This document shows positions 56,019-64,000 of a stretch of DNA of 64,000 bases, piece after piece (the first letter of the stretch is position 1; each line of letters opens with the position of its first letter). Made by a program: the position numbers and the translations under genes. Where the stretch lies: positions 969,255 through 1,033,254 of the forward strand of contig NZ_JAPPRR010000001.1 in NCBI RefSeq assembly GCF_026719705.1. Direction: 5' to 3'. Under the pieces are notes generated by a model. It was given only the letters and a program-made list of their open reading frames with translations. It made no database searches and was not told the DNA's origin. The stretch comes from Pseudokordiimonas caeni (GTDB lineage: Bacteria > Pseudomonadota > Alphaproteobacteria > Sphingomonadales > Kordiimonadaceae).

Positions 56019-56996
56019 GTGATTCATCTGACAGTTAACGGCGATCCGAAAACCATCGAAACGCCGGTCACCCTTGATGCCTTCCTCACCTCGCTCGGCC
56101 TTGACCCCACCAAGATCGCAGTAGAGCGCAACCTCGCAATCGTGCCGAAATCAACCTACGGCGAAACCACGCTTGCGGACGGCGACAGGCTCGAAATCGT
56201 CCATTTTATCGGTGGCGGCAACACGAAGGCCGACAGCTGGTCGGTCGGGGGCAAGACCTATTCGTCCCGCCTGATCGTCGGCACCGGTAAATACAAGGAT
56301 TTTGAACAGACGGCCGAGGCAATTGCTGCTTCGGGCGCCGAAATCGTCACCGTGGCAGTACGCCGCGTGAATGTGACGAACCCCAACGAGCCGCGCCTTG
56401 TAGATTTCGTGGACCCGAAAAAGATCACCTACCTGCCGAACACAGCGGGTTGCTTCACGGCGGACGATGCGCTCCGCACCCTGCGCCTGGCGCGTGAGGC
56501 CGGTGGTTGGGATCTGGTGAAGCTGGAAGTGCTGGGCGACCAGAAGACGCTTTATCCGAATATTGTCGAAACGCTTTCGGCCGCCGAAACCCTGATCCAG
56601 GAGGGTTTCAAGGTGATGGTCTATACGAACGACGATCCGATCATCGCGAAGCGCCTTGAGGACATGGGCTGCGTGGCCATCATGCCGCTCGGCGCACCGA
56701 TCGGCTCGGGCCTTGGCATCCAGAACCCGGTGCAGATTCGCCTGATCATCGAACAGGCGAAAGTGCCGGTGCTGGTGGATGCGGGCGTTGGCACAGCGTC
56801 GGACGCTGCCATCGCCATGGAACTTGGCTGCGACGGCGTTCTGATGAATACCGCGATTGCCGAGGCGAAAGACCCGGTCCTGATGGCGCATGCCATGAAG
56901 CTCGCGGTCGAATCCGGTCGGGCCGCCTATCTCGCCGGGCGGATGCCCAAGAAGAAATATGCGGACCCGAGCTCGCCTCTTTACGGCCTGATCTAG
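56019..56996 (+). CDS. thiSG: ThiS-ThiG fusion: sulfur carrier and thiazole synthase
   Basis: 325 residues from the GTG at 56019 (ATG 55971 in frame is the alternative). Residues 1-67 are a ubiquitin-fold ThiS ending VHFIGGGN. They run straight into ThiG (about 72-325): [40 protein letters not shown] with the Schiff-base Lys, and [20 protein letters not shown]. ThiS normally ends in Gly-Gly whose terminal carboxyl becomes a thiocarboxylate; here the glycines (65-67) are internal, so the fusion must be cleaved or sulfur delivered otherwise. Fused forms are known in some alphaproteobacteria. No TPP riboswitch was recognised upstream. Confidence 0.92.
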   Translation: MIHLTVNGDPKTIETPVTLDAFLTSLGLDPTKIAVERNLAIVPKSTYGETTLADGDRLEIVHFIGGGNTKADSWSVGGKTYSSRLIVGTGKYKDFEQTAEAIAASGAEIVTVAVRRVNVTNPNEPRLVDFVDPKKITYLPNTAGCFTADDALRTLRLAREAGGWDLVKLEVLGDQKTLYPNIVETLSAAETLIQEGFKVMVYTNDDPIIAKRLEDMGCVAIMPLGAPIGSGLGIQNPVQIRLIIEQAKVPVLVDAGVGTASDAAIAMELGCDGVLMNTAIAEAKDPVLMAHAMKLAVESGRAAYLAGRMPKKKYADPSSPLYGLI

Positions 56997-57002
56997 GCTG
57001 GC

Positions 57003-57773
57003 TTAGTTGCCGGCCTTCGCCTTGTCCGCGCGGGCGCGGGCGATGGCCTGCCTCACGCGGTCAGGGCCTTCGGCGCCGAGCAGGATGTCGTTGCCGATGA
57101 TATAGCCCGGCGTGCCTTCGAAGCCGATGTCGCGGCCGATGGCGAGCGCATTTTCAATCGCCTTGTCGATGAGCGGGCTTTTCATATCGGCCTGCAGGCG
57201 TGTGGTGTCGAGGCCGACCCGCTCGGCAATCGCCAGCATTTCCTTCTCGCTTGCGGGCGCCTTCGGGGCAGTCATCAGCGCGTCATGGAAGGACTCGAAC
57301 TTGCCCTGCAGGTTGGATGCGAGCGCGGCACGGGACAAGATGCGCGACATTGGCGTTTCACCGTCGCGGTCAAGGATCGGGAATTGCAGCGCGGTGAGGC
57401 GCACGTTGCCGTCTTTCGCCAGAATATCTTTCATGACCGGATAGTGGCGGCGGCAATAGCCGCAGCGATAATCATAAAACTCGACAATCGTCACGTCGCC
57501 CTTGGGGTTGCCAAGCACCGGGATCGACGGATCGTTCTCGAGATACCCCCGATATAGGCCCACGGTCGGCAGCATCTGTTCGGTCTGGCGGCGGCGCTGC
57601 CATTCACTGATCGAACGTACGATCAGTTCGGGATGCTCCATCAGGTAGCTTTCGATAACGGCCTCGATCTTCTCCCGCTCCGCGTCGCTCACCTTCACGT
57701 CAGAAGACTGGGCGAGGGCGGGCAGGCTGGTGGTGGCAAGCACGAGGGTAAGGCTGGCGATCTGGCGGCGCAT
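57003..57773 (-). CDS. Secreted DsbA-family thiol-disulfide oxidoreductase
   Basis: 256 residues. A signal peptide (ASLTLVLATTSLPALAQ) and a helical N-terminal extension (about 25-75) precede the thioredoxin fold with inserted helices. The active site is Cys104-Gly-Tyr-Cys107 in FYDYRCGYCRRHYPVM; GTPGYIIGNDILLGAEG contains the cis-Pro. It probably makes or isomerises disulfides in the periplasm, like ScsC/BdbD-type members. It follows the M48 peptidase gene by 30 bp, so both likely act in envelope protein folding and clearance. Confidence 0.92.
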   Translation of the reverse strand: MRRQIASLTLVLATTSLPALAQSSDVKVSDAEREKIEAVIESYLMEHPELIVRSISEWQRRRQTEQMLPTVGLYRGYLENDPSIPVLGNPKGDVTIVEFYDYRCGYCRRHYPVMKDILAKDGNVRLTALQFPILDRDGETPMSRILSRAALASNLQGKFESFHDALMTAPKAPASEKEMLAIAERVGLDTTRLQADMKSPLIDKAIENALAIGRDIGFEGTPGYIIGNDILLGAEGPDRVRQAIARARADKAKAGN

Positions 57774-57803
57774 GAATGTTCCTTGGATAGAGAGAAAGTG
57801 ATG

Positions 57804-59168
57804 TCAGCGGCGGCGCATCCGCTCGCGCATCTGTTCGGCATAGGGCTCGGATATCATCAAAATATCCTGCGCGCGAATCCAATCTGGCGATCCCTTGGGA
57901 AGGCCTTCCATGGCATTGCGGGCATGATTGACGGCAAGGTGCAGCGCACCGACCGAATAGAAGCGTTCGGCCGTGGCAAGGGCCGCGTGCGGCTCATCAT
58001 TGAGCCAGCTGTAGGCGCGGGCCAGATTGAACCAGGCGAATGTGTTGGTGGGATCGATCTTGGCAGCGCGCTGCAGTACGGGCAGGGCGATTTCCATCCG
58101 CTCCGGATTCTCGTTGCTGACAAGGGCTTGCCCGTAAGCCGTGAGGATCAGCGCTTCGTCGGGCGCGAGTTCCGTGGCGCGTTTCAGGACCGTGATCGCC
58201 TCGTCGACGCGACCGTTTTCAAACAGGATCTGACCCTTGATTTCATGGAAATAGGGGTTCTCCGGTTCCATCTCGATCAGCGCGTCGGCCTCGGCCAGGG
58301 CCTTGTCCCATTCAATCGCCTTGTGCCACGCATAAACGCGGGCATAGCGCGCGGCGGCACTTTTGTCGCTTTCCGGATATTTGGCCAGCACCTGGCGCGG
58401 CTTGGCGAGATAGCCGACAAGCTTTGCCTGCAGCCGTTTGAAGGTTTCTTCCTCGGTCGGGTCAGGTTTTTTGTCGCGGAACGGGCTTTCATTCACCCGT
58501 TGTTCCAGTTGTAGCATGCGGGTGGAATTCAGCGGGTGGCTCCGCACGTAAGGATCCTGCCGCACCTGTGCGAGGATTTCCTGATTCTGCAGCTTGCGGA
58601 AGAAACGGACCATGCCGGTCGCCGATGTGCCCGTGGCTTCAAGGAAAGTGGCGCCCGCCTGATCTGCCGCGCTTTCCTGCACGCGGGTGTAGGCCAGAAA
58701 CTGGCGTTGCGCCATCGATTGGCCCGCCATCAGGATGCCCATGCCGGCGTCACCGCCGCCCGCTGCGATGGCGGCAGCACCAAGCACCATCGAGATGACC
58801 GACATCATCGTGGCGCCTTGAACGCCTTCACCCATCCGCGCGAGGTGCGCCCCCGAAATGTGGCCGGTTTCGTGGGCGATCACGCCTTTCAGTTCATCAA
58901 CGTCGTTTGCGGCTTCGATAAGTCCTGAATGGATGAAGATATTCTGTCCGCCGGTGACGAAGGCGTTGATGCTGTTATCACCCAGAAGATAGATTTCGAC
59001 CGAGCGCGGGTCCAGCCCGGCGGCCTTGAACATCGGATCCGAAATTTCGTGCAGGAAATGCTCCGTCTCCGCATCCCTGAGGATGGACTGCGCCTCTGCA
59101 GGGGCTGCAAGGGCGATGGCAAGGGCACTGACGGCAGCGAGTTTCTTCAGGCTGGACGGCTTGGTCAC
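57804..59168 (-). CDS. BepA-like M48 metalloprotease with TPR repeats
   Basis: 454 residues. Signal peptide (LAAVSALAIALAAPAEAQ), then the M48 peptidase domain with the zinc motif His99-Glu-Thr-Gly-His103 (IAHETGHISGAHLARMGEG) and third ligand Glu in RVQESAADQAGATFLEATG. The C-terminal half has TPR units (AEADALIEMEPENPYFHEIK, AITVLKRATELAPDEALILT, PTNTFAWFNLARAYSWLNDE). BepA degrades stalled outer-membrane proteins and assists LptD maturation. It is co-transcribed with the DsbA-like gene, which fits LptD needing disulfides. Confidence 0.93.
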   Translation of the reverse strand: MTKPSSLKKLAAVSALAIALAAPAEAQSILRDAETEHFLHEISDPMFKAAGLDPRSVEIYLLGDNSINAFVTGGQNIFIHSGLIEAANDVDELKGVIAHETGHISGAHLARMGEGVQGATMMSVISMVLGAAAIAAGGGDAGMGILMAGQSMAQRQFLAYTRVQESAADQAGATFLEATGTSATGMVRFFRKLQNQEILAQVRQDPYVRSHPLNSTRMLQLEQRVNESPFRDKKPDPTEEETFKRLQAKLVGYLAKPRQVLAKYPESDKSAAARYARVYAWHKAIEWDKALAEADALIEMEPENPYFHEIKGQILFENGRVDEAITVLKRATELAPDEALILTAYGQALVSNENPERMEIALPVLQRAAKIDPTNTFAWFNLARAYSWLNDEPHAALATAERFYSVGALHLAVNHARNAMEGLPKGSPDWIRAQDILMISEPYAEQMRERMRRR

Positions 59169-59264
59169 CGATTCATTCTCCGGCTTGTCTCGGGGCTCAG
59201 GCTAGGGCGACAGCACTGAACCGTCAATGAACAGTGCGGTGAAAAGCTGTGATCGCACGCTGGA

Positions 59265-59294
59265 ACGAAAACGGGCCCCCGCAGGAGCCCGTTT
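59265..59294 (-). terminator. Rho-independent terminator after rne
   Basis: AAACGGGC and GCCCGTTT form an 8-bp stem with a 10-nt loop. On the minus strand it is followed by TTCG and further pyrimidines. It lies 24 bp past the rne stop. Confidence 0.75.
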
Positions 59295-59317
59295 CTAATA
59301 TCGGATCGTGGCTTTTC

Positions 59318-62128
59318 TTAGCCGAAGGTGCGCTGCCACCAGCCCTTGCGCTTCGGCTGGTTGCTATCGGTGTTGCCAGCTTCAACAGTCGTGACCTGCA
59401 GCGCCGGGTGCGTTGCCGCAGCAGGGGTGGCTGCTGCAGCCTCGGCAACGGGCTCTTCCGCTTTCGCGGCGACCGCCGGTGCTTCAGCCGCTGCGGCCTT
59501 GGCAGGCGCCTTGCGCTTGCGGGGAGCTGCCTTCTTCTTCGGCTCGGCGGTTGCTGCTTCCTCGGTAGTTTCAGCGGCTTCAGGCGCAGTCTCAACTGCG
59601 GCTTCCTCGGCCTTGGGCTTGGCCTTGGTCGTGCGGCGAGCGCGTGGCTTCTTGGCTGGTGCTTCCTCGGCTTCCGGTTTTGCTTCCTCGGCCGGGGCTT
59701 CAGTTGCAGCTTCTGCAGCTTCGGCTTCAGCTGCGATTTCGGCCTTGGTCTTGCGACGGGCTCGCGGCTTTTTGGCCGGTGCCGGTGCTTCTTCCGCTTC
59801 GGTTTTCACTTCCTCGGCAGGAGCTTCCGCAGTTTCTGCGGCAGCCTCGCCTTCAGGAGCATCCGCCCGCTTCACGCGGCGGCGACGGCGCGGTTTCGGC
59901 GCAGGGATATTGCCGTCAGCAGCGGCTTCTTCGCCTGCGTCAGCGTCTGCCGCTTCGGCTTCCACGGGTTCTGACCGGGCTTCGATTGCGGTGCCGGCGT
60001 CTTCTGCCGCCACGTCATCGCGCTGGCCGTCTTCGCCACGGCCACGCCTGCGGCGACCGCCCCGGCGACCCCGGCGGCGGCGTGCGCGGCCTTCACTGTC
60101 AACGCGGGCTTCGCCTTCGCCATTATCTTCCTCATCGGCACGTTCGCCGGCTTCGTCGGCAGTGGCCTCTTCACCATTCTCGTCGCGGCGGGCAGTGCGC
60201 TGCTCGTCACCACGCTCGGCGTCGCCACCACGACCGCGACGACGACGGCGGCGGCGCTTGCGGCGCGGGTCGCCGTCACCGCGTTCCTCGCGGCTTTCGT
60301 TGCTGCTGGTGCGGATTTCTTCTTCTTCGGCGTCCTCGATATCGTCTTCTTCGTCTTCGCCGTCGAATTCGGCGATATTTTCCTGCGTGATGACCGTTGC
60401 AGGTTCAACCGCGCGGATCATCGGCGTGCCGGCTTCACGGGTCAGTTCGATATCCGAATTGCCGAAGCCCGTCCTGGCGATCACTTCGATCTGGTAGCCA
60501 TACTGGCCTTCCAGCTCGACCAGCGCGTCGCGCTTCTTGTTCAGGAGATAGATGGCAACGTCCGGGCTCGTGGCGATGCGGACAATTGTGCTGCGGGCGC
60601 GGATGCCTTCTTCCTCAAGCTGGCGCAGCGCATTCAGGGCGGCGAATTCAATCGAAAGGACAAGCCCCGTGCCTTTGCAGGTGGAGCAGGTAACCATGCT
60701 GGTTTCCTGCAGGTTGGGCCGGAGGCGCTGGCGCGACATTTCCATCAGCCCGAAGCTCGAGATGCGGCCAACCTGGATGCGGGCGCGGTCGGCCTTCAGG
60801 GCTTCCTTCATGCGACGTTCGACATTGCGGTTGTTACCGCGTTCTTCCATGTCGATGAAGTCGATGACGATAAGGCCGGCAAGATCGCGCAGGCGCAGTT
60901 GGCGGGCAATCTCGTCCGCTGCTTCAAGGTTCGTGTGAAGCGCGGTTTCCTCGATATTGTGCTCTTTCGTCGCCCGGCCCGAGTTCACGTCGATCGAGAT
61001 CAGCGCTTCGGTCGGGTTAATGACGATATAGCCGCCGGACTTCAGCGTCACGACCGGCTGGTACATGGTCTCCAGCTGGCTTTCCACCTGATAGCGGTGG
61101 AACAAGGGGATGCGGTCCTTGTAATGCTGAACCTTCTTGGCGTGGCTCGGCATCAGCAGCTTCATGAAGTCCTTGGCAGCGCGGTAGCCCTTTTCCCCTT
61201 CCACAAGAATCTCGTCGATCTCGCGGGTATAAAGGTCGCGGATGGTGCGCTTGATCAGGTCGCCTTCCTCATAGATGAGGGCAGGGGCAACCGACTTCAG
61301 CGTCAGTTCGCGGATGCCGCTCCAGAGGCGCAGCATATATTCGTAGTCGCGCTTGATTTCGGCCTTGGTGCGCTGCATGCCGGCGGTGCGGATGATGAGG
61401 CCCATCCCGGCAGGCACGTCCAGTTCACCGATGACACTTTTCAGGCGTTTGCGGTCGGTCGTTGACGAAATCTTGCGGCTGATGCCGCCGCCATGGGTCG
61501 AGTTCGACATCAGCACGCAGTAACGGCCGGCGAGCGACAGATAGGTGGTCAGCGCCGCGCCCTTGTTGCCGCGCTCTTCCTTCACGACCTGCACAAGGAT
61601 GATCTGGCGGCGCTTGATCACTTCCTGGATATTGTAGCGGCGCTTCAGGGTGCGGATCGAACGGCGGCGTTCGGCCGCTTCTTCAAGATGCGCATCGGCT
61701 TCTTCTTCGGCATTTTCCTGCAGCGTCGTCGCTTCGATGGGTTCTTCGCCATCGGCATCTTCATGCTCGGCGTCCGCATCGGCTTCCACGGGTTCAGGTG
61801 CTTCTTTCACCGGGGCAGGCAGGACATCCTCGACCTTTGCGGTCTCGAATTCCTCGGCTTTCAGCTTGTCGCGGTCCTCGACCGGAATCTGGTAATAGTC
61901 CGGGTGGATTTCACTGAAAGCCAGAAAGCCGTGACGGTTGCCGCCATATTCAACGAAGGCGGCTTGCAGCGACGGCTCGACGCGGGTGACGCGGGCGAGA
62001 TAGATATTGCCTTTGAGTTGACGGCGGGAAGCGGATTCGTAGTCGAATTCCTCGACGCGGCTACCCTCGATTACAGCAACCCGGGTCTCTTCCGGATGGC
62101 GGGCATCGATCAACATACGTGTGGACAT
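59318..62128 (-). CDS. rne: Ribonuclease E
   Basis: 936 residues from ATG 62128 with GGAGAATTTTCT before it. The N-terminal S1 domain (IYLARVTRVEPSLQAAFVEY) is split by an acidic insertion (about 80-160), as in alphaproteobacterial RNase E. The catalytic part has metal Asp residues (VIDFIDMEERGN) and the zinc link MVTCSTCKGTGLV. The C-terminal 400 residues are Arg-rich and then Ala/Glu/Pro/Lys-rich, with near-repeats (AEEAPAPAKKPRARR and AEEAPAKKPRARR) that probably bind RNA and degradosome partners. It starts mRNA decay and rRNA/tRNA maturation. A long leader precedes it. Confidence 0.95.
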   Translation of the reverse strand: MSTRMLIDARHPEETRVAVIEGSRVEEFDYESASRRQLKGNIYLARVTRVEPSLQAAFVEYGGNRHGFLAFSEIHPDYYQIPVEDRDKLKAEEFETAKVEDVLPAPVKEAPEPVEADADAEHEDADGEEPIEATTLQENAEEEADAHLEEAAERRRSIRTLKRRYNIQEVIKRRQIILVQVVKEERGNKGAALTTYLSLAGRYCVLMSNSTHGGGISRKISSTTDRKRLKSVIGELDVPAGMGLIIRTAGMQRTKAEIKRDYEYMLRLWSGIRELTLKSVAPALIYEEGDLIKRTIRDLYTREIDEILVEGEKGYRAAKDFMKLLMPSHAKKVQHYKDRIPLFHRYQVESQLETMYQPVVTLKSGGYIVINPTEALISIDVNSGRATKEHNIEETALHTNLEAADEIARQLRLRDLAGLIVIDFIDMEERGNNRNVERRMKEALKADRARIQVGRISSFGLMEMSRQRLRPNLQETSMVTCSTCKGTGLVLSIEFAALNALRQLEEEGIRARSTIVRIATSPDVAIYLLNKKRDALVELEGQYGYQIEVIARTGFGNSDIELTREAGTPMIRAVEPATVITQENIAEFDGEDEEDDIEDAEEEEIRTSSNESREERGDGDPRRKRRRRRRRGRGGDAERGDEQRTARRDENGEEATADEAGERADEEDNGEGEARVDSEGRARRRRGRRGGRRRRGRGEDGQRDDVAAEDAGTAIEARSEPVEAEAADADAGEEAAADGNIPAPKPRRRRRVKRADAPEGEAAAETAEAPAEEVKTEAEEAPAPAKKPRARRKTKAEIAAEAEAAEAATEAPAEEAKPEAEEAPAKKPRARRTTKAKPKAEEAAVETAPEAAETTEEAATAEPKKKAAPRKRKAPAKAAAAEAPAVAAKAEEPVAEAAAATPAAATHPALQVTTVEAGNTDSNQPKRKGWWQRTFG

Positions 62129-62614
62129 AGAAAATTCTCCAGGCATCTGGCCGCGCGGAATCGCCCGCGGACATGCGGGGCGCGCTGGCCATGCCATTGA
62201 TGTGAAGGGATCCCGAAGGAACGAGGTGGGCAGAAATCGGCGCATTCCGGTCGATAAGGCGAGCATCGTCCCGCTGCGTAACCAAGCGGCTGGATTTTGA
62301 TGCGTCCTGGTGGCTAAGCCGTTCGACCATTGCCGGTTCTTGTCCTTGTTATGACCCGGTCTCGTCCGTTTTTGCCGATGGCCATAACGGCGGCCTCTCG
62401 GATCGTCACGGCCTGCCCTCGCGTTGCGATCGCGTCGGGGCCGGGTCATGGTTCGCCGCCCGAAAGCGCCAAACCGATAATCTCGCGCCGCTAACGTAGT
62501 AAGTTCGTCGGTCTTTTACAACGGAAAATGTTGAGACTGTTGCCACTTCTAAATAGTATGCTCGATAAACGGGATGTGCCGGCACCTAGTTGCTCCGGTC
62601 CGTCATGAGTGAAC
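62129..62614. other. Gap between rne and the amidase gene
   Basis: A 486-bp gap between divergent genes. The amidase promoter is predicted at 62531-62559. The rest would be a leader of up to about 400 nt for rne on the minus strand, consistent with the leader-mediated autoregulation known for RNase E in other bacteria. No gene or known RNA motif is recognised. Confidence 0.5.
62531..62559 (+). promoter_or_regulatory. Predicted promoter of the amidase gene
   Basis: TTGAGA (62531-62536) and TAGTAT (62554-62559) are 17 bp apart, 55 bp before the amidase start. Sigma-70-like by pattern. Confidence 0.5.
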
Positions 62615-63841
62615 ATGAGCAGGGTTTTGCGCGTGAACTGCAGGATCATCAAGGCTTGTCTGGCGTTCGCCCTTTGGTGCTGCACGTCCTTTGCCGTGGC
62701 GGCGGAAGTCGCCATCAGCAGCATCCGTTTCGGCGAGAACGGCGATACATCGCGCGTTGTGCTGGACGTGGACAGTGCCATCGAGCCGCGCATCTTTCTA
62801 TTGTCCGGCCCCAACCGGGTGGTGATCGACGTGCCCATGGGGGCATGGCGTGGCAACGGCGCCAATCGTGGCATCGGCCTCATCGGCCAGTTCCGGCACG
62901 GGCTTTTTGATGCCGATACATACCGGATCGTGCTTGATCTCGAGCGCCCTGCGCTTGTCTCGTCAAGTTTCGCGCTGCCACCGCGTGAAGGTTATAACCA
63001 CCGTTATGTCATCGACCTGAAATCCACGAATGCGGCGGATTTCGCGGCAGCCGTCGCCGCCGACAAGGCAGTTGCTTCGGCGGCGCGCCCGGACGTGACG
63101 TCGGTTGCCCCGAGCGTTCCGGCCTCACGCCCCTCCGCCATTCCGGGGGCGAAGAAGGTGATTGTCCTTGATGCCGGGCACGGCGGCCCTGATCCGGGCA
63201 CGCTCGGCGTTCTTGGTGTCAACGAGAAGCACATCGTGCTTGCCATGGCCAAGGCCATCAAGGCGGAGCTAGAGCGTACCGGCCGCTATACGGTGAAGCT
63301 GACCCGGGACAGGGATTTCTTCATCCCGGTGCGCGAGCGCTTCGTGCTGGGCCGCAAGCTCGGCGCCGATCTGTTCATCAGCATCCACGCGGATTCGATC
63401 CAGAACCCGACCGTTACCGGCGGCAGTGTTTACAGCCTTTCCGAAACCGCATCGGACAAGGAAGCCGAACGGCTGGCCGCTCGCGAGAACAAATCTGACC
63501 TTGTGGCGGGGCTCGACCTCAATGAAGCGGACGACGAGGTGGCCGGAATCCTCATTGATCTCGCCCAGCGCGAGACGCTCAATTACTCGGCCCAGTTTGC
63601 AGAAATCCTCGTAAACGAAATGAAACGGGACAATCCGATGCTGTCGCGCGCACACCGTTATGCCAATCTTGGTATGCTGAAAGCGCCTGATGTGCCGAGC
63701 GTGCTGATCGAATGCGGCTATCTTTCCAACAAGGATGACGCGCGCCGGCTGGCAAGTGCCGAGGGACAGCGCAAGATCGCCCGTTCGGTCAGCCGCGCCG
63801 TGGATCGCTATTTCGAACATATGATCGCGCTCGGCCGCTGA
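62615..63841 (+). CDS. AMIN-domain N-acetylmuramoyl-L-alanine amidase
   Basis: 408 residues from ATG 62615; GTG 62609 is an alternative. A signal peptide (IIKACLAFALWCCTSFAVAA) precedes the AMIN domain (about 32-135, ISSIRFGENGDTSRVVLDVD), a linker and the Amidase_3 domain: VLDAGHGGPDPG with the first zinc His, NEKHIVLAMAKAIKAEL with a Glu, LFISIHADSIQNP with the second His, and VPSVLIECGYLSN with the catalytic Glu. It cuts the amide between MurNAc and the stem peptide during daughter-cell separation (AmiC-like). The next gene begins as expected for PBP1A. Confidence 0.93.
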   Translation: MSRVLRVNCRIIKACLAFALWCCTSFAVAAEVAISSIRFGENGDTSRVVLDVDSAIEPRIFLLSGPNRVVIDVPMGAWRGNGANRGIGLIGQFRHGLFDADTYRIVLDLERPALVSSSFALPPREGYNHRYVIDLKSTNAADFAAAVAADKAVASAARPDVTSVAPSVPASRPSAIPGAKKVIVLDAGHGGPDPGTLGVLGVNEKHIVLAMAKAIKAELERTGRYTVKLTRDRDFFIPVRERFVLGRKLGADLFISIHADSIQNPTVTGGSVYSLSETASDKEAERLAARENKSDLVAGLDLNEADDEVAGILIDLAQRETLNYSAQFAEILVNEMKRDNPMLSRAHRYANLGMLKAPDVPSVLIECGYLSNKDDARRLASAEGQRKIARSVSRAVDRYFEHMIALGR

Positions 63842-63938
63842 TTTCCTTGTACACTTTGCGAGCGTTTGCGCCTTACCAGCGCCACAAAATTCTGGCATAG
63901 GGTGCGCCCGAACGAGAACAGGAAGGCCTGACCCGCCC

Positions 63939-64000
63939 ATGACCCCGAAAGACGATATCAAGTCTGCCGAGCCCAAAGGCAGCGAAGAAGCGCCGAAGCG
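63939..64000 (+). CDS. Start of a gene, probably penicillin-binding protein 1A
   Basis: ATG 63939 follows a GGAAGG site and the frame runs open to the end of the window, giving only about 20 residues: MTPKDDIKSAEPKGSEEAPK. This is a polar, charged cytoplasmic start. The family cannot be read from the fragment; PBP1A is suggested because in alphaproteobacteria it commonly follows the AMIN-amidase gene. Incomplete at the edge. Confidence 0.4.
   Translation, partial: MTPKDDIKSAEPKGSEEAPK

Noticed and set aside
59644-60497. Ser/Arg- and Ala-rich plus-strand frames opposite the rne tail
   Set aside because: Shadows of the low-complexity C-terminal tail of RNase E.

Overview
The window is a compact stretch (about 60% G+C by eye, genes nearly edge to edge) of an alphaproteobacterial chromosome. 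The lineage call rests on CckA next to FlhB and RecA, a mitochondrial-type complex I accessory subunit (NDUFA12), a B12-dependent class II ribonucleotide reductase, DUF2155 and MlaD beside NDUFA12, perfect GTTC-N7-GTTC type LexA boxes, a perfect TTAA-N7-TTAA CtrA box, and an RNase E with an insertion in its S1 region. The order cannot be fixed from sequence alone. I see no rRNA, tRNA, CRISPR array, insertion sequence or prophage.

Layout. 1-8.5 kb: 3' end of flhB, the cell-cycle kinase cckA, a small membrane protein, recA, alaS and an orphan TorT-like periplasmic binding protein. 8.5-14.3 kb: a secreted lipocalin-like protein, icd, a LOG-family nucleosidase, a LysM envelope protein, and psd-pssA for phosphatidylethanolamine synthesis. 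14.3-19.1 kb: a PadR-controlled RND efflux operon without its own outer-membrane channel gene. 19.3-26.2 kb: a SPOR lipoprotein, a candidate small RNA, an SOS-promoter small membrane protein, then ppx-rlmE, guaB, an RsmB-type methyltransferase and a TPR protein. 26.2-32.3 kb: trmFO, an amine oxidase/M28 peptidase/DUF924 run, and a MuiA-like protein. 32.4-37.6 kb: uvrA, a GFA protein, a secreted protein, ssb and a VOC protein. 37.6-45.4 kb: patatin lipase, acyl-CoA dehydrogenase/thiolase pair, several small membrane proteins, sterol-desaturase-type hydroxylase, glycerophosphodiesterase, DUF4389 protein, and a three-gene membrane-protein/XRE operon. 45.4-51.1 kb: a GGDEF-EAL protein and nrdJ with NrdR-like boxes. 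51.5-59.2 kb: NDUFA12-mlaD-DUF2155, the aroQ-accB-accC-aat operon, a ThiS-ThiG fusion, and a DsbA/M48 pair for envelope protein quality. 59.3-64 kb: rne, an AMIN-amidase and the first codons of a gene that is probably penicillin-binding protein 1A.

Functional themes are DNA damage response (recA, uvrA, ssb and a LexA-boxed 53-residue membrane protein), cell-cycle control (CckA plus a CtrA box), envelope and phospholipid biogenesis, and RNA metabolism. The strongest candidate for something undescribed is the locus at 20.2-20.7 kb: a terminator-ended structured transcript next to a tiny single-span membrane protein whose promoter is bracketed by two perfect LexA boxes. This is the arrangement expected of an SOS-induced division inhibitor or membrane toxin. 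Secondary candidates are the ThiS-ThiG fusion, the orphan TorT with a tor-box-like palindrome, and patches of atypical codon use inside housekeeping genes.
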